Origin: Blautia schinkii DSM 10518
GTDB taxonomy: Bacteria > Bacillota > Clostridia > Lachnospirales > Lachnospiraceae
Assembly: GCA_000702025.1 (NCBI GenBank)
Contig: JNKJ01000040.1
Span: 1-47,139 of the forward strand
DNA: 47,139 bases
Direction of reading: 5' to 3'
Of this stretch, positions 32,765 through 40,900 are shown in pieces. How positions within the stretch are numbered: the stretch's first letter is position 1; each line of letters opens with the position of its first letter. Below the pieces are notes generated by a model that was given only the letters and a program-made list of their open reading frames with translations, did not search any database and was not told the origin of the DNA. Position numbers and translations under genes: made by a program.

Positions 32765-33531
32765 AGGTTCACATAGATAATGTCAAGAAGATTTACAGCG
32801 GCCGCAACGGTGACATGGTTGCTTTAAACGGTGTAAGTCTTGACATTCTGGATAATGAATTTATCTGTGTGGTAGGTCCCTCCGGCTGTGGTAAATCCAC
32901 ACTGCTGAATATCATCGCAGGGCTTCTCGAGCCCACCAGCGGCACGGTCGAGGTGGACGGCGTGAAGGTAGAAGGAACTGGCGTGGACCGTGGTGTCGTG
33001 TTCCAGCAGTATGCACTGTTTCCGTGGCTTACCGTCCGGAAAAACGTAGAGTTCGGACTTAAGCTCCAGGGCAAAAGCCAGAAGGAACGCGATGAAATCA
33101 CCATGAAATACCTGAGAATGGTAGAGCTTGAAAAATTCGCGGATTCCTATCCAAAGGAGCTTTCCGGAGGTATGAAACAGCGTGTGGCGATCGCCAGGGC
33201 GTATGCGGTAAACCCATCCGTGCTTCTGATGGATGAGCCTTTCGGAGCGCTGGACGCACAGACAAGGACCCAGCTTCAGACAGAGCTTCTGAAAACCTGG
33301 GAGGAGGAAAAAAAGACCTGTTTCTTCGTAACACATGACATTGAGGAGGCCATTGTCCTCGCTACAAAGGTGATCATTATGAGCGCCAGACCGGGACGGA
33401 TCAAGGACATTGTGCCCATTGACATCCCCTATCCAAGGGACCAGGAAACAAAGATATCCCCGAGATTTAACGAGCTGAAAAATCATATCTGGAGTGAGGT
33501 ATACCAGGAATATTTAGCGGTTCGTAAATAA
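32740..33531 (+). CDS. ABC transporter ATPase (NitT/TauT/SsuB family)
   Basis: This 263-residue ATPase has Walker A GPSGCGKST, signature LSGGMKQRVAIARA and Walker B VLLMDEPFGALD, with a family-typical FQQYALFPWLTVRKNV. It energises the upstream permease. The start follows AAAGGAAG inside the permease gene. The next gene encodes the binding protein, which completes the importer. Confidence 0.92.
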   Translation: MAREERNIKVHIDNVKKIYSGRNGDMVALNGVSLDILDNEFICVVGPSGCGKSTLLNIIAGLLEPTSGTVEVDGVKVEGTGVDRGVVFQQYALFPWLTVRKNVEFGLKLQGKSQKERDEITMKYLRMVELEKFADSYPKELSGGMKQRVAIARAYAVNPSVLLMDEPFGALDAQTRTQLQTELLKTWEEEKKTCFFVTHDIEEAIVLATKVIIMSARPGRIKDIVPIDIPYPRDQETKISPRFNELKNHIWSEVYQEYLAVRK

Positions 33532-33562
33532 AAATAAACCAAATATAAAGGAGGAAACAACA

Positions 33563-34573
33563 ATGAAAATGAGGAAGAAAATGCTTGCAGTGCTGCTCAC
33601 GGCAGCTATGACAATGGGGCTTGGAGGAAGCACAGTAATGGCTGCAGAGGCTCCCGAAACAGTGAAGCTCAACGTCGCATATATGCCTAATTATGCTGCT
33701 CTTTGGGCAGTGACCACCGGTATGGAAAAAGGATATTTTGAAGAGCAGGGCATTGAAATCACTCTGTATGAATTTGCAGACGGCCCCACAGAGATCGCGG
33801 CTATGGATTCCGGCAGCATTGACATCGCCTACATCGGACCAGGCGCTCATAAGCTCTGTATCAACGGACAGGCGACTGTATTTAACCTGCAGCAGATCGG
33901 AGACGCTGACTGTGTGATTGGACTTCCTTCACACGGCGTTGAGAAGCTTGAGGACCTGAAAGGAAAGACAGTGGCATACGCTTCTGGAACATCCTCTGAG
34001 ATGCTTTTAAATACCGCACTTGCTTCTGTAGATATGACACTCGAGGACATTACGGCTATGGATATGGACCCGAGCAACATGGTTACCGCTATGGTTTCCG
34101 GGTCTGTTGACGCATGTGCAACCTGGTCACCGAACTCCACACAGATCATCAATGAGCTTCCGGAAGCAGTTAAAATGTGCAGCAATATGACCTATGCAGA
34201 CCAGAAGGTTGACCCAGCAAGCTGGATTTGCAAACCGGATTATGCAAAAGAAAATCATGATATCCTCGTAAGATTTAACAAGGCTTTATTCAAGGCTATG
34301 GACTTTGGTTCTGACGAAGCAAACTACGAAGAGGTAGCAGGTTATGTTTCCAAACAGTGTGCAACTGACCTTGATACTGCCCTTGCACAGACCGGCGACG
34401 GAAAATGGTTTAACGGCGAAGAAATCCAGACCATGATCGAGGACGGCACAATGGAGAACTACTATCTCACACAGCAGCAGGGCTTTATCGCTACCGGTGA
34501 TGTAGAAAAAGAAGTTCCCGTATCTGATTATGTTGACTTTTCAGCAATGACTGACGCTGCAGATTATAAGTAA
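33563..34573 (+). CDS. ABC transporter substrate-binding protein (NitT/TauT family)
   Basis: This 336-residue protein has an export signal (about 1-28, ending STVMAAEA). The mature sequence is typical of SsuA/TauA/NMT1-type binding proteins: VAYMPNYAALWAVTTGMEKGYFEEQGIEI, GPTEIAAMDSGSIDIAYIGPG and LEDLKGKTVAYASGTSSE (segments). No lipobox Cys is present. A hairpin follows the gene. The ligand is unknown; sulfonates, nitriles, hydantoins and pyrimidine-like molecules are all possible for this family. Confidence 0.9.
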   Translation: MKMRKKMLAVLLTAAMTMGLGGSTVMAAEAPETVKLNVAYMPNYAALWAVTTGMEKGYFEEQGIEITLYEFADGPTEIAAMDSGSIDIAYIGPGAHKLCINGQATVFNLQQIGDADCVIGLPSHGVEKLEDLKGKTVAYASGTSSEMLLNTALASVDMTLEDITAMDMDPSNMVTAMVSGSVDACATWSPNSTQIINELPEAVKMCSNMTYADQKVDPASWICKPDYAKENHDILVRFNKALFKAMDFGSDEANYEEVAGYVSKQCATDLDTALAQTGDGKWFNGEEIQTMIEDGTMENYYLTQQQGFIATGDVEKEVPVSDYVDFSAMTDAADYK

Positions 34574-34590
34574 GACCATATTTTGTAAAT

Positions 34591-34617
34591 GAGCGGGTGT
34601 TTTGCTGACACCCGCTT
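34591..34617 (+). terminator. Hairpin after the binding-protein gene
   Basis: AGCGGGTGT pairs with ACACCCGCT around a 7-nt loop, followed by an AT-rich tract with short T runs. It probably acts as a partial terminator between the transporter genes and the NagB-like gene. Confidence 0.7.
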
Positions 34618-34709
34618 ATTTATATAAAAGGAAGGCTGCTTCGCAACTGCAAAGCGTGCTGTGGATAGCTGCTTTGGTATAGAGTATTCTGAGAGGAGCA
34701 AAATTTAGA

Positions 34710-35534
34710 ATGAAGCATGAATATTATTCTTATACCTCAGAGGAACTGAAAACAAAAGACGCAAAATTTTCTTTTTCGGTCTACCCTGAGAATAAAGATA
34801 TTTTTAAGGCAATGGCAGACGACATGGCTGATATGATCGCCGCTAACAATATAATAGGAAAGAAAACAGTTTTTATCTGCCCGGTAGGTCCGGTAGGCCA
34901 GTATCCGTTTTTTGTAGACCGTGTGAATGAAGAGAACATCAGTCTCAAAAATGTATGGTTTATCAATATGGATGAATACCTGGATGATGACAGACAATGG
35001 GTTCCCATGGATCATCCTCTCAGCTTCCGTGGGTTTATGGAGCGTTCTGTTTATGGAAAAATAAAGGAAGAGCTGGTGATGCCGAAAGAGCAGAGAGTGT
35101 TTCCGGACCCGAATGATTTGGGGTATATCCCGGAGCTGATCGAGAGACTTGGCGGAGTGGACGCGTGCTTTGGCGGTATTGGGATTAACGGCCATGTGGC
35201 CTTTAACGAGGCGGATGGCTCTCTTACAGCAGAGGAATTTCTCGCGCAGAAGACAAGGGTACTGCCTATCTCACCGGAGACAAGAGCGGCCAATGCGATC
35301 GGGGACTTCAACGGAGCGCTGGAGGATATGCCAAGGTACTGTGTGACGATTGGAATTTATGAGATATCCCATGCGGCAAAAATCCGCCTGAGCTGTTTCC
35401 GTAACTGGCACCGGGCTGTTGTGCGCAGAGCACTTTTCGGAGAGCCGGCCACGGAATTTCCGGTCAGCCTTCTGGCATCCCACCCGGATATACGGCTGAG
35501 CTTCACGGAATATGTGGCAGCGGTGTCAGACTGA
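34710..35534 (+). CDS. NagB-like (glucosamine-6-phosphate deaminase superfamily) protein with altered active site
   Basis: This 274-residue NagB/RpiA/6-phosphogluconolactonase-fold protein has FINMDEY (about 84-90) and GGIGINGHVAFNE (155-167). In E. coli NagB the second motif has Asp141 before Gly-His; here Asn160 stands at that place, while the equivalents of His143 (His162) and Glu148 (Glu167) are kept. The segment WVPMDHPLSFRGFM also departs from the usual HPQSYH. I infer a related but not identical reaction on a sugar phosphate. The ribosome site is GAGAGGAG. NagA follows 14 bp downstream, so the two are co-translated. Confidence 0.82.
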   Translation: MKHEYYSYTSEELKTKDAKFSFSVYPENKDIFKAMADDMADMIAANNIIGKKTVFICPVGPVGQYPFFVDRVNEENISLKNVWFINMDEYLDDDRQWVPMDHPLSFRGFMERSVYGKIKEELVMPKEQRVFPDPNDLGYIPELIERLGGVDACFGGIGINGHVAFNEADGSLTAEEFLAQKTRVLPISPETRAANAIGDFNGALEDMPRYCVTIGIYEISHAAKIRLSCFRNWHRAVVRRALFGEPATEFPVSLLASHPDIRLSFTEYVAAVSD

Positions 35535-35548
35535 GCTGAGGTGAGAAA

Positions 35549-36703
35549 ATGACAAAGCTTTGTATAAAGAACGGTTTGGTCTATGCCCGCGGAGAGTTCG
35601 TAAAAGGCACGGTCCTGACCGAAAATGGAAAAATTACGGGAATCACGGAGGCAGATGTATTTCCCACGGACTGTACAGTGATTGATGCAGAGGGTGGATA
35701 CGTGGTGCCCGGCTTTATTGATCTGCATACCCATGGCGCTGACGGGGTGGATGTAAATGCGGCCTCCTGGGAGGAACTGGAGAAAATCGGCTGCTTTTTT
35801 GCCACACAGGGTACGACCTCTTGGCTTGGCTCTGTGCTCACCGATACCAGGGAGCAGACACTTTGGTGCATCCAGGAGCATCTGAAATACCGGGAGAACA
35901 GCCACAAGGGCGCGGATATGATGGGGATACATCTGGAGGGACCGTTTCTCGCCCCCGCGTATAAAGGGGCTATGCCCGAGCATTTGCTGAAAACAGGGGA
36001 CGCCAGGTTGCTTGCGCAGTATCAGGAGGCCGCGAAAGGCAATGTCTGCTATCTTACGGTTTCTCCTGAGGTAGACGGGGTGATTGAGATGATACCTGCC
36101 TGCAGGGAGCTTGGCATTGTGACTGCCATTGGTCATTCCGGGGCAGATTATGATACCGCAATGGGAGCAGTCAGGGCGGGGGCACAGGCAGCGACCCATA
36201 CGTTTAATGCAATGAAGCTTCTGCACCAGCATTTTCCGGCAATCATGGGCGCGGTTCTGGAATCGGATGTGTACTGCGAAGCAATCTGCGACGGCAGGCA
36301 TCTTCACCCTGCTGTGGTGCGGCTGCTGCTGAAAACAAAGGGCTGGGATAAGGTGGTGGCAGTCACGGATTCCATTATGGCAGCAGGCCTGCCGGACGGG
36401 GACTACATGCTTGGCGTGAACGAGGTGACGGTGAAGGACGGAGATGCGTGCCTTAAATCCTCCGGCGTGCGTGCGGGAAGTACGCTCACCACGCACCAGG
36501 CACTTTTGAATCTTATGGAATTTACCGGAGAGCCGCTGGAAAAGGTTCTGCCCCTGCTCACGGAGAATCCGGCCAGACTGATCGGCAGGTATGACAGGAT
36601 TGGAAGTATCGCTCCCGGAAAGGATGCGGATATCGTTATTCTTAATCAGGAATGTGAGGTGAAGACTGTTTTTGTAAAGGGAAGTATTTGTCAAGAACTG
36701 TAA
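35549..36703 (+). CDS. nagA: N-acetylglucosamine-6-phosphate deacetylase
   Basis: A 384-residue amidohydrolase of the NagA family. Metal and active-site segments are in order: DLHTHGADG (His60, His62), HLEGPFL (Glu130), IGHSGAD (His195), THTFNAM (His217), ICDGRHLHP and VTDSIMAAG (Asp274). It normally removes acetate from GlcNAc-6-phosphate. The ribosome site is GAGGTGAG. Its position between the NagB-like gene and the ROK regulator argues for an N-acetylated amino-sugar phosphate as pathway intermediate. No PTS gene or hexosamine kinase is in the window, so the source of the phosphate is unclear. Confidence 0.9.
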   Translation: MTKLCIKNGLVYARGEFVKGTVLTENGKITGITEADVFPTDCTVIDAEGGYVVPGFIDLHTHGADGVDVNAASWEELEKIGCFFATQGTTSWLGSVLTDTREQTLWCIQEHLKYRENSHKGADMMGIHLEGPFLAPAYKGAMPEHLLKTGDARLLAQYQEAAKGNVCYLTVSPEVDGVIEMIPACRELGIVTAIGHSGADYDTAMGAVRAGAQAATHTFNAMKLLHQHFPAIMGAVLESDVYCEAICDGRHLHPAVVRLLLKTKGWDKVVAVTDSIMAAGLPDGDYMLGVNEVTVKDGDACLKSSGVRAGSTLTTHQALLNLMEFTGEPLEKVLPLLTENPARLIGRYDRIGSIAPGKDADIVILNQECEVKTVFVKGSICQEL

Positions 36704-36801
36704 ATTCATGGTATGATATACGAAGGATATGATGCAAGGATATAAAGGGTAACGGCCCGGGAGTTGTACTGGCATCAGGAGAGTCTATAGGGAGATTTGC
36801 C

Positions 36802-38010
36802 ATGGGAAATAAAAAAGGAAACAGTCTTCTGGAGACCAGGAGACAGAACCGGATTTTAATAAAGGATACGATTTACCGTATGGAGCCGGTGACCAGAGCT
36901 GAGATTGCGGAGCAGCTTGAGTTGACCTTGCCCACTATCACCACCAGTGTGAATGATATGATCACGGAGGGGCTGCTTGAGGAAATCCCGTTGCCGGATG
37001 AGATGCTTGTGAATTTCAAAGGCAGGAGGCCCGTGGCTATAGGGTTTGCAGCAGATGCCGCCCTGGCAATCGGTGTGGAGCTGGGGCCTTATGCTACGCG
37101 TGCAGTGCTTATGAACCTCAAGGGCGGGATACTCGAGTATTCGGAGCGGCAGCCCGGAGATGAGGATTATGAAATCATGCTGGAGCAGGTGGCTGTGCAG
37201 ATACAGGAGCTGATAGAGAAGGCCGGGAACGGCAATCTTCTCGGTGTGGGGATCGGGCTTCCCGGATTTATTGATGGAAGCCGGGGTGTTGTGCGCAGTA
37301 TCCGAAAGAGTGGATGGGTAGGCAGACATTTGGCCGCGGATATGCAGGAGAAGCTTGGCGTGCCGGTGATGATTGACAACAACGTACGTCTGCGTGCCGT
37401 GGGCTATGAGATGTCCTCACATGAAATCCGTCCGGATTCCTTTGCTTATTTCTATGTATCGAAAGGTATTGCGTGTCCGCTCATGGTCAAAGACAATGTG
37501 CTCTCGGGTTATACGGCAGGAGCCGGTGAGGTCGGTCAGATGATTGTCAGTGTTGAAAAGAGAGGCAATGAATTGATTGAAAAGACACTTGACCAGCTTG
37601 CAGGCGAGACTGTGATTTTTGAAGAATGTCAGGCGGAGATGGAGGCAGGCAATGCAGAAATCCTGCGTGACGAGGTGGAAAAAGCCGGAACGCTTGCCAT
37701 GAAGCAGGTGATTAAAGCCCAGGTAAGAGGCGACGCGGCGGTGGACAGGATTTTGAGTGAAAAGCTTGAATATCTCGGCACAGCCCTTGCCAATGTGGTA
37801 AATCTCATCAATCCGGGCTTTGTGGTGGTGGACAGTTACATTATTACGAATCCGGAGAACGCGAGGAAGCTTAAGGAGTCAGCCAAGAAGAAATTCTACG
37901 GATTAAACGAAGAAGAAATCCAGATCGTGTTTAAAGAATTTGATCATTTCAGCGGGGCGAAAGGTGCGGCATACTTTGTCATCCGGCGCTGTTTCCTGCA
38001 GAATGGGTGA
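36802..38010 (+). CDS. ROK-family transcriptional repressor (NagC/XylR type)
   Basis: This 402-residue protein has an N-terminal winged helix (about 10-68; PVTRAEIAEQLELTLPTITTSVNDMI) and a ROK sugar-binding domain (GVGIGLPGFIDG, MIDNNVRLRAVGYE, GAGEVGQM, NVVNLINPGFVVVDS). The usual CxCGxxGC zinc cluster is not seen. ROK repressors leave DNA when they bind a sugar or sugar phosphate. Two perfect AT-rich palindromes, at 31884-31904 and 38165-38183, precede the operons on either side and are probable binding sites. The start follows a weak GGGAGA site. It could retain sugar-kinase activity, but the HTH makes a repressor role far more likely. Confidence 0.9.
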   Translation: MGNKKGNSLLETRRQNRILIKDTIYRMEPVTRAEIAEQLELTLPTITTSVNDMITEGLLEEIPLPDEMLVNFKGRRPVAIGFAADAALAIGVELGPYATRAVLMNLKGGILEYSERQPGDEDYEIMLEQVAVQIQELIEKAGNGNLLGVGIGLPGFIDGSRGVVRSIRKSGWVGRHLAADMQEKLGVPVMIDNNVRLRAVGYEMSSHEIRPDSFAYFYVSKGIACPLMVKDNVLSGYTAGAGEVGQMIVSVEKRGNELIEKTLDQLAGETVIFEECQAEMEAGNAEILRDEVEKAGTLAMKQVIKAQVRGDAAVDRILSEKLEYLGTALANVVNLINPGFVVVDSYIITNPENARKLKESAKKKFYGLNEEEIQIVFKEFDHFSGAKGAAYFVIRRCFLQNG

Positions 38011-38044
38011 CACATAGAGAGAGGATTAGGCTGCCTTGGGGTGC

Positions 38045-38104
38045 CCTGCGGCAGTCCTGTAGTGGCAGTCCTGCGGTTGTCCTGTAGCGGCAGTCCTGCG
38101 GAGG
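38045..38104. repeat. Minisatellite-like 13-14-bp repeats
   Basis: Units of GGCAGTCCTG(T/C)(A/G)G(T/C/A) and a shorter TGTCCTGTAGC alternate from about 38045 to 38104, between the ROK gene and the operator of the next operon. No function is evident. Confidence 0.65.
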
Positions 38105-38164
38105 AGGGAAATCATGCCACCAAGATGGAAGACCTGGAGGAAGGGAAGTTCTTTTTTGAATATT

Positions 38165-38183
38165 AAATTAAAAGTTTTAATTT
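38165..38183. promoter_or_regulatory. ROK-type operator 2
   Basis: AAATTAAAA and TTTTAATTT flank a central G, giving a perfect 19-bp palindrome 21 bp before the start codon. It shares the 15-bp core ATTAAAA-N-TTTTAAT with operator 1 and overlaps the likely promoter (TTGAAT at 38156 and AT-rich -10 candidates). Confidence 0.75.
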
Positions 38184-38204
38184 TATTATAAAAGGTGAGA
38201 CAGA

Positions 38205-39458
38205 ATGATAGATTTATTGATTCATAACCAAACGGAGGAACAAAAGGAAAATCTGGAGCAGATGCTTCGTAAGAATGCAGATGTTTTGAGCAAGGCTCAG
38301 GCAGGTGAAGCGCAGTATGCGGACAGTCTTGGATGGCTGGATACCCGGGAATGGGCAGGAGAGGATATGCTCGACAGACTGGAGGCGCTTGCCCGGGAGA
38401 TACGTGGGAATGCGGATGCTTTTGTGCTCATCGGTGTGGGCGGCTCCAACAATGCGGCCAGGTCTGTGGTAGAGGCTCTTAAGCAGGAGGACGGCCCGGA
38501 AATCATTTATGCCGGAAATACCCTTTCCCCTCATGCGCTGCGCAAAATGCTTGCACAGCTTCATGGCAAATCCGTATATATTGACTGCATCGCCAAGAAT
38601 TTTGAGACGCTTGAGCCGGGCGCTTCGTTCCGTGTCCTGCGAAAATTCCTCTATGATACATATGGAGCAGAAGCACCGAAACGGATAATAGCCACAGGGA
38701 CAGCGGGAAGTACCTTAGAACAGCTCTGCACCGAAAATGGCTATACCTTCCTGGAATTCCCAGTGAATGTAGGAGGGCGGTACACCGCTATGACAAGTGT
38801 GGGACTTCTTCCCATGGCTGTGGCCGGGATTGATATCCGGGCCCTTGTGAGAGGAGCGGAGGATATGCAGCGAACCCTGCGTTCCCGGGGCTTTGAGGAA
38901 AACACGGCATACCGCTATGCGTGCCTTAGAAATCTTTATTATGAGCTGGGCTATCGCGTGGAAATGCTCGCAAGCTTTGAGCCGCAGTTCCGCTGGTTTT
39001 ATAAATGGTGGGAGCAGCTTTTTGCGGAAAGCGAGGGCAAGGAGAATAAGGGGATTTTTCCGGTCACAGGAGAGTTTTCAGAAGAACTTCATTCCCTGGG
39101 ACAGTTTATCCAGGATGGCCCGCCCATAATGTTTGAGACTTTTTTGGATGTGGAAAAGCAGAATGCGTCTCTCATGCCGGAGCCGGATGGGATTCAGGAT
39201 TATTTCGATTATCTGAATGGAAAGGACTTTTGGGAGATCAACAAAGCAGCATACCACGCTACAGTTGCCGCACACAGCCGTAAGCTTCCATGTCTGACAC
39301 TGAAGCTTGGTGAGCTGGATGCATATCATTTCGGACAGATGTTCTATTTTTTCCAGTTCGCCTGCTATCTGTCCGCCAGGATCATGGGGGTGAATCCCTT
39401 TGACCAGCCGGGCGTGGAGGCATATAAGAAATGGATGTTTGATGCCCTGGGTAAGTGA
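38205..39458 (+). CDS. Glucose-6-phosphate-isomerase-like sugar isomerase
   Basis: This 417-residue PGI/SIS-fold protein has VLIGVGGSNNAARSVVEAL, ATGTAGSTLEQLC, FPVNVGGRYTAMTSVGLLPMAVAGI and a C-terminal HFGQMFYFFQFACYLSARIMGVNPFDQPGVEAYK (segments), all in the order of glucose-6-phosphate isomerases. It should interconvert an aldose and a ketose 6-phosphate. The ribosome site is AAAGGTGAG. Housekeeping isomerases lie in other contexts, so this copy is probably dedicated to the sugar handled by the ROK-controlled cluster. The substrate could be glucose-6-phosphate or a modified hexose phosphate. Confidence 0.88.
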   Translation: MIDLLIHNQTEEQKENLEQMLRKNADVLSKAQAGEAQYADSLGWLDTREWAGEDMLDRLEALAREIRGNADAFVLIGVGGSNNAARSVVEALKQEDGPEIIYAGNTLSPHALRKMLAQLHGKSVYIDCIAKNFETLEPGASFRVLRKFLYDTYGAEAPKRIIATGTAGSTLEQLCTENGYTFLEFPVNVGGRYTAMTSVGLLPMAVAGIDIRALVRGAEDMQRTLRSRGFEENTAYRYACLRNLYYELGYRVEMLASFEPQFRWFYKWWEQLFAESEGKENKGIFPVTGEFSEELHSLGQFIQDGPPIMFETFLDVEKQNASLMPEPDGIQDYFDYLNGKDFWEINKAAYHATVAAHSRKLPCLTLKLGELDAYHFGQMFYFFQFACYLSARIMGVNPFDQPGVEAYKKWMFDALGK

Positions 39459-39486
39459 AATACCCTGGGTAAATGAAATACCCTGT
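39445..39486 (+). repeat. 18-bp duplication spanning a stop codon
   Basis: CCCTGGGTAAGTGAAATA (39445-39462) is repeated with one change at 39463-39480, and CCCTG begins a third copy. The first unit contains the stop codon of the isomerase-like gene. Confidence 0.8.
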
Positions 39487-39533
39487 AGCAGTGTGCGGGT
39501 CATCATAATAAAAAATCAAAAGGAGTTGAAGTG

Positions 39534-40706
39534 ATGGGCGGAAATCTGTTAATTGTCCATGGAGGCGGCCCTACAGCGGTGATCAACGCGTCTCTTTACG
39601 GAGCCCTGACGGCAGCAGAGGAGGCGAAGGCCAAAGGTAAGGTGGGGCATATTTATGCCGCAAAAAACGGGACCGGCGGCCTGCTAAAAAAGGAATTGCT
39701 TGTGCTTGAGGACGTGCCGGAGGAAAAGAAAAGGCTGCTCTTCCAAACACCGGGGAGTGCCATAGGGACCTCCCGGGATGAGCTGGAGCAGAAGGAATAC
39801 GAAGCCATGGCAGATATCCTTCTGGAAAAAGAAATCGGATACGTGCTTTTTAACGGCGGCAACGGAACCATGGATACCTGTGGAAAGCTGTTTAAAACCT
39901 GCGCTTCCAGAGGGATGGACGTAAAGGTTATGGGAATCCCCAAGACTATGGATAACGACATTGCCATTACAGACCATAGCCCGGGCTTTGGCAGTGCGGC
40001 CAGATTTATCGCCCAGAGCACAAAGGAGCTGTGCGCAGATGTGAAAGGACTTCCCATTCATGTGGTTGTGATGGAGGCCTCAGGAAGAAATGCAGGGTGG
40101 ATTACCGCGGCGAGTGCTTTAGCCGGGGACGGCGGCGGACTGGGACCGGATCTCATCTACCTGCCCGAGCGGCCCTTTGATGAGGAACAATATATTGAGG
40201 ATATAAAAAAGCTTCTTGAGAAAAAAACAGGAATCGTAGTTGTGGCAAGCGAGGGACTGAAGGACAAGAACGGCAGCCCTGTGGTGGAGCCGATCTTTCA
40301 GGTGGGAAGATCCACTTACTTCGGGGACGTGAGTGCGCATTTGGCGAATCTTGTGATCAAGAGACTTGGATATAAGGCAAGAGGAGAGAAGCCGGGACTT
40401 GTGGGCCGTGCCTCCATGCAGGCGGTAAGCCCGGTGGACCGGGAGGAGGCTGTTCTTGCCGGAAGGCTTGCGTGCGAGGCCGCGCTTAACGGCGAATCCG
40501 GAAAGATGGTGGCGTTTCGGCGCATATCTACAAAGCCCTATAAAGCCGAGCCGTTTTTGGCGGATATCAGTGAGGTGATGCTTCACGAACGTACCATGCC
40601 GGACGCGTTTATCAATGAACAAGGAAACGGAGTCACGGAAGCCTTTAAGGAATGGTGCAGGCCCCTGATCGGCGGGGAACTGCCGGAAATGATTTCATTT
40701 AACTAA
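39534..40706 (+). CDS. 6-phosphofructokinase family protein (mixed ATP/PPi signature)
   Basis: This 390-residue PfkA-family protein has an N-terminal HGGGPTAVINAS. The donor-site motif is GGNGTMD (108-114) and the catalytic motif is IPKTMDNDI (135-143). ATP enzymes typically have GGDG with PGTIDND; pyrophosphate enzymes typically have GGDD or GGND with PKTIDND. This protein has Gly at the first test position and Lys at the second, so the phosphate donor cannot be assigned from sequence. The start is ATG 39534 behind AAAAGGAG (GTG 39531 is possible). In context it would phosphorylate the ketose 6-phosphate made by the preceding isomerase for the class II aldolase that follows. Confidence 0.88.
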   Translation: MGGNLLIVHGGGPTAVINASLYGALTAAEEAKAKGKVGHIYAAKNGTGGLLKKELLVLEDVPEEKKRLLFQTPGSAIGTSRDELEQKEYEAMADILLEKEIGYVLFNGGNGTMDTCGKLFKTCASRGMDVKVMGIPKTMDNDIAITDHSPGFGSAARFIAQSTKELCADVKGLPIHVVVMEASGRNAGWITAASALAGDGGGLGPDLIYLPERPFDEEQYIEDIKKLLEKKTGIVVVASEGLKDKNGSPVVEPIFQVGRSTYFGDVSAHLANLVIKRLGYKARGEKPGLVGRASMQAVSPVDREEAVLAGRLACEAALNGESGKMVAFRRISTKPYKAEPFLADISEVMLHERTMPDAFINEQGNGVTEAFKEWCRPLIGGELPEMISFN

Positions 40707-40720
40707 GAAAGAAACAATTG

Positions 40721-40882
40721 CAGCAACAGTTTGTAAAATTCGAATTGCTGCGAATTATATAGGCAGCAATACAGAAAATTCAAATTTCGGGAAACCGTAT
40801 AGGCAACAGTTCAAAATATCCGAATTGCTGCGAATTGCATAGGCAGCAGCTCAGGAGACGGGAATTGCTGCGAATCGTATAT
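40721..40882. repeat. Four imperfect 40-42-bp tandem repeats upstream of the aldolase gene
   Basis: Units begin at about 40721, 40763, 40803 and 40843 and follow the pattern GCARCAGTTCA...CGAATTGCTGCGAATT...ATAG, the last three with an exact 40-bp period. GAATTGCTG in one unit and GCAGCAAT at the start of the next can pair. A related unit lies at 24889-24930. Confidence 0.8.
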
Positions 40883-40900
40883 ATTATAGGAGGAAATAAA

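Noticed and set aside
35357..36775. Long minus-strand reading frame opposite nagA (472 codons)
   Set aside because: It overlaps the well-supported NagB-like and NagA genes, has no ribosome site and has unnatural Cys/His/Arg-rich composition; it is a shadow frame.
40721..40882. Tandem 40-bp repeats as a CRISPR array
   Set aside because: The units are imperfect along their full length with no constant-repeat and variable-spacer division, and no cas gene is nearby.
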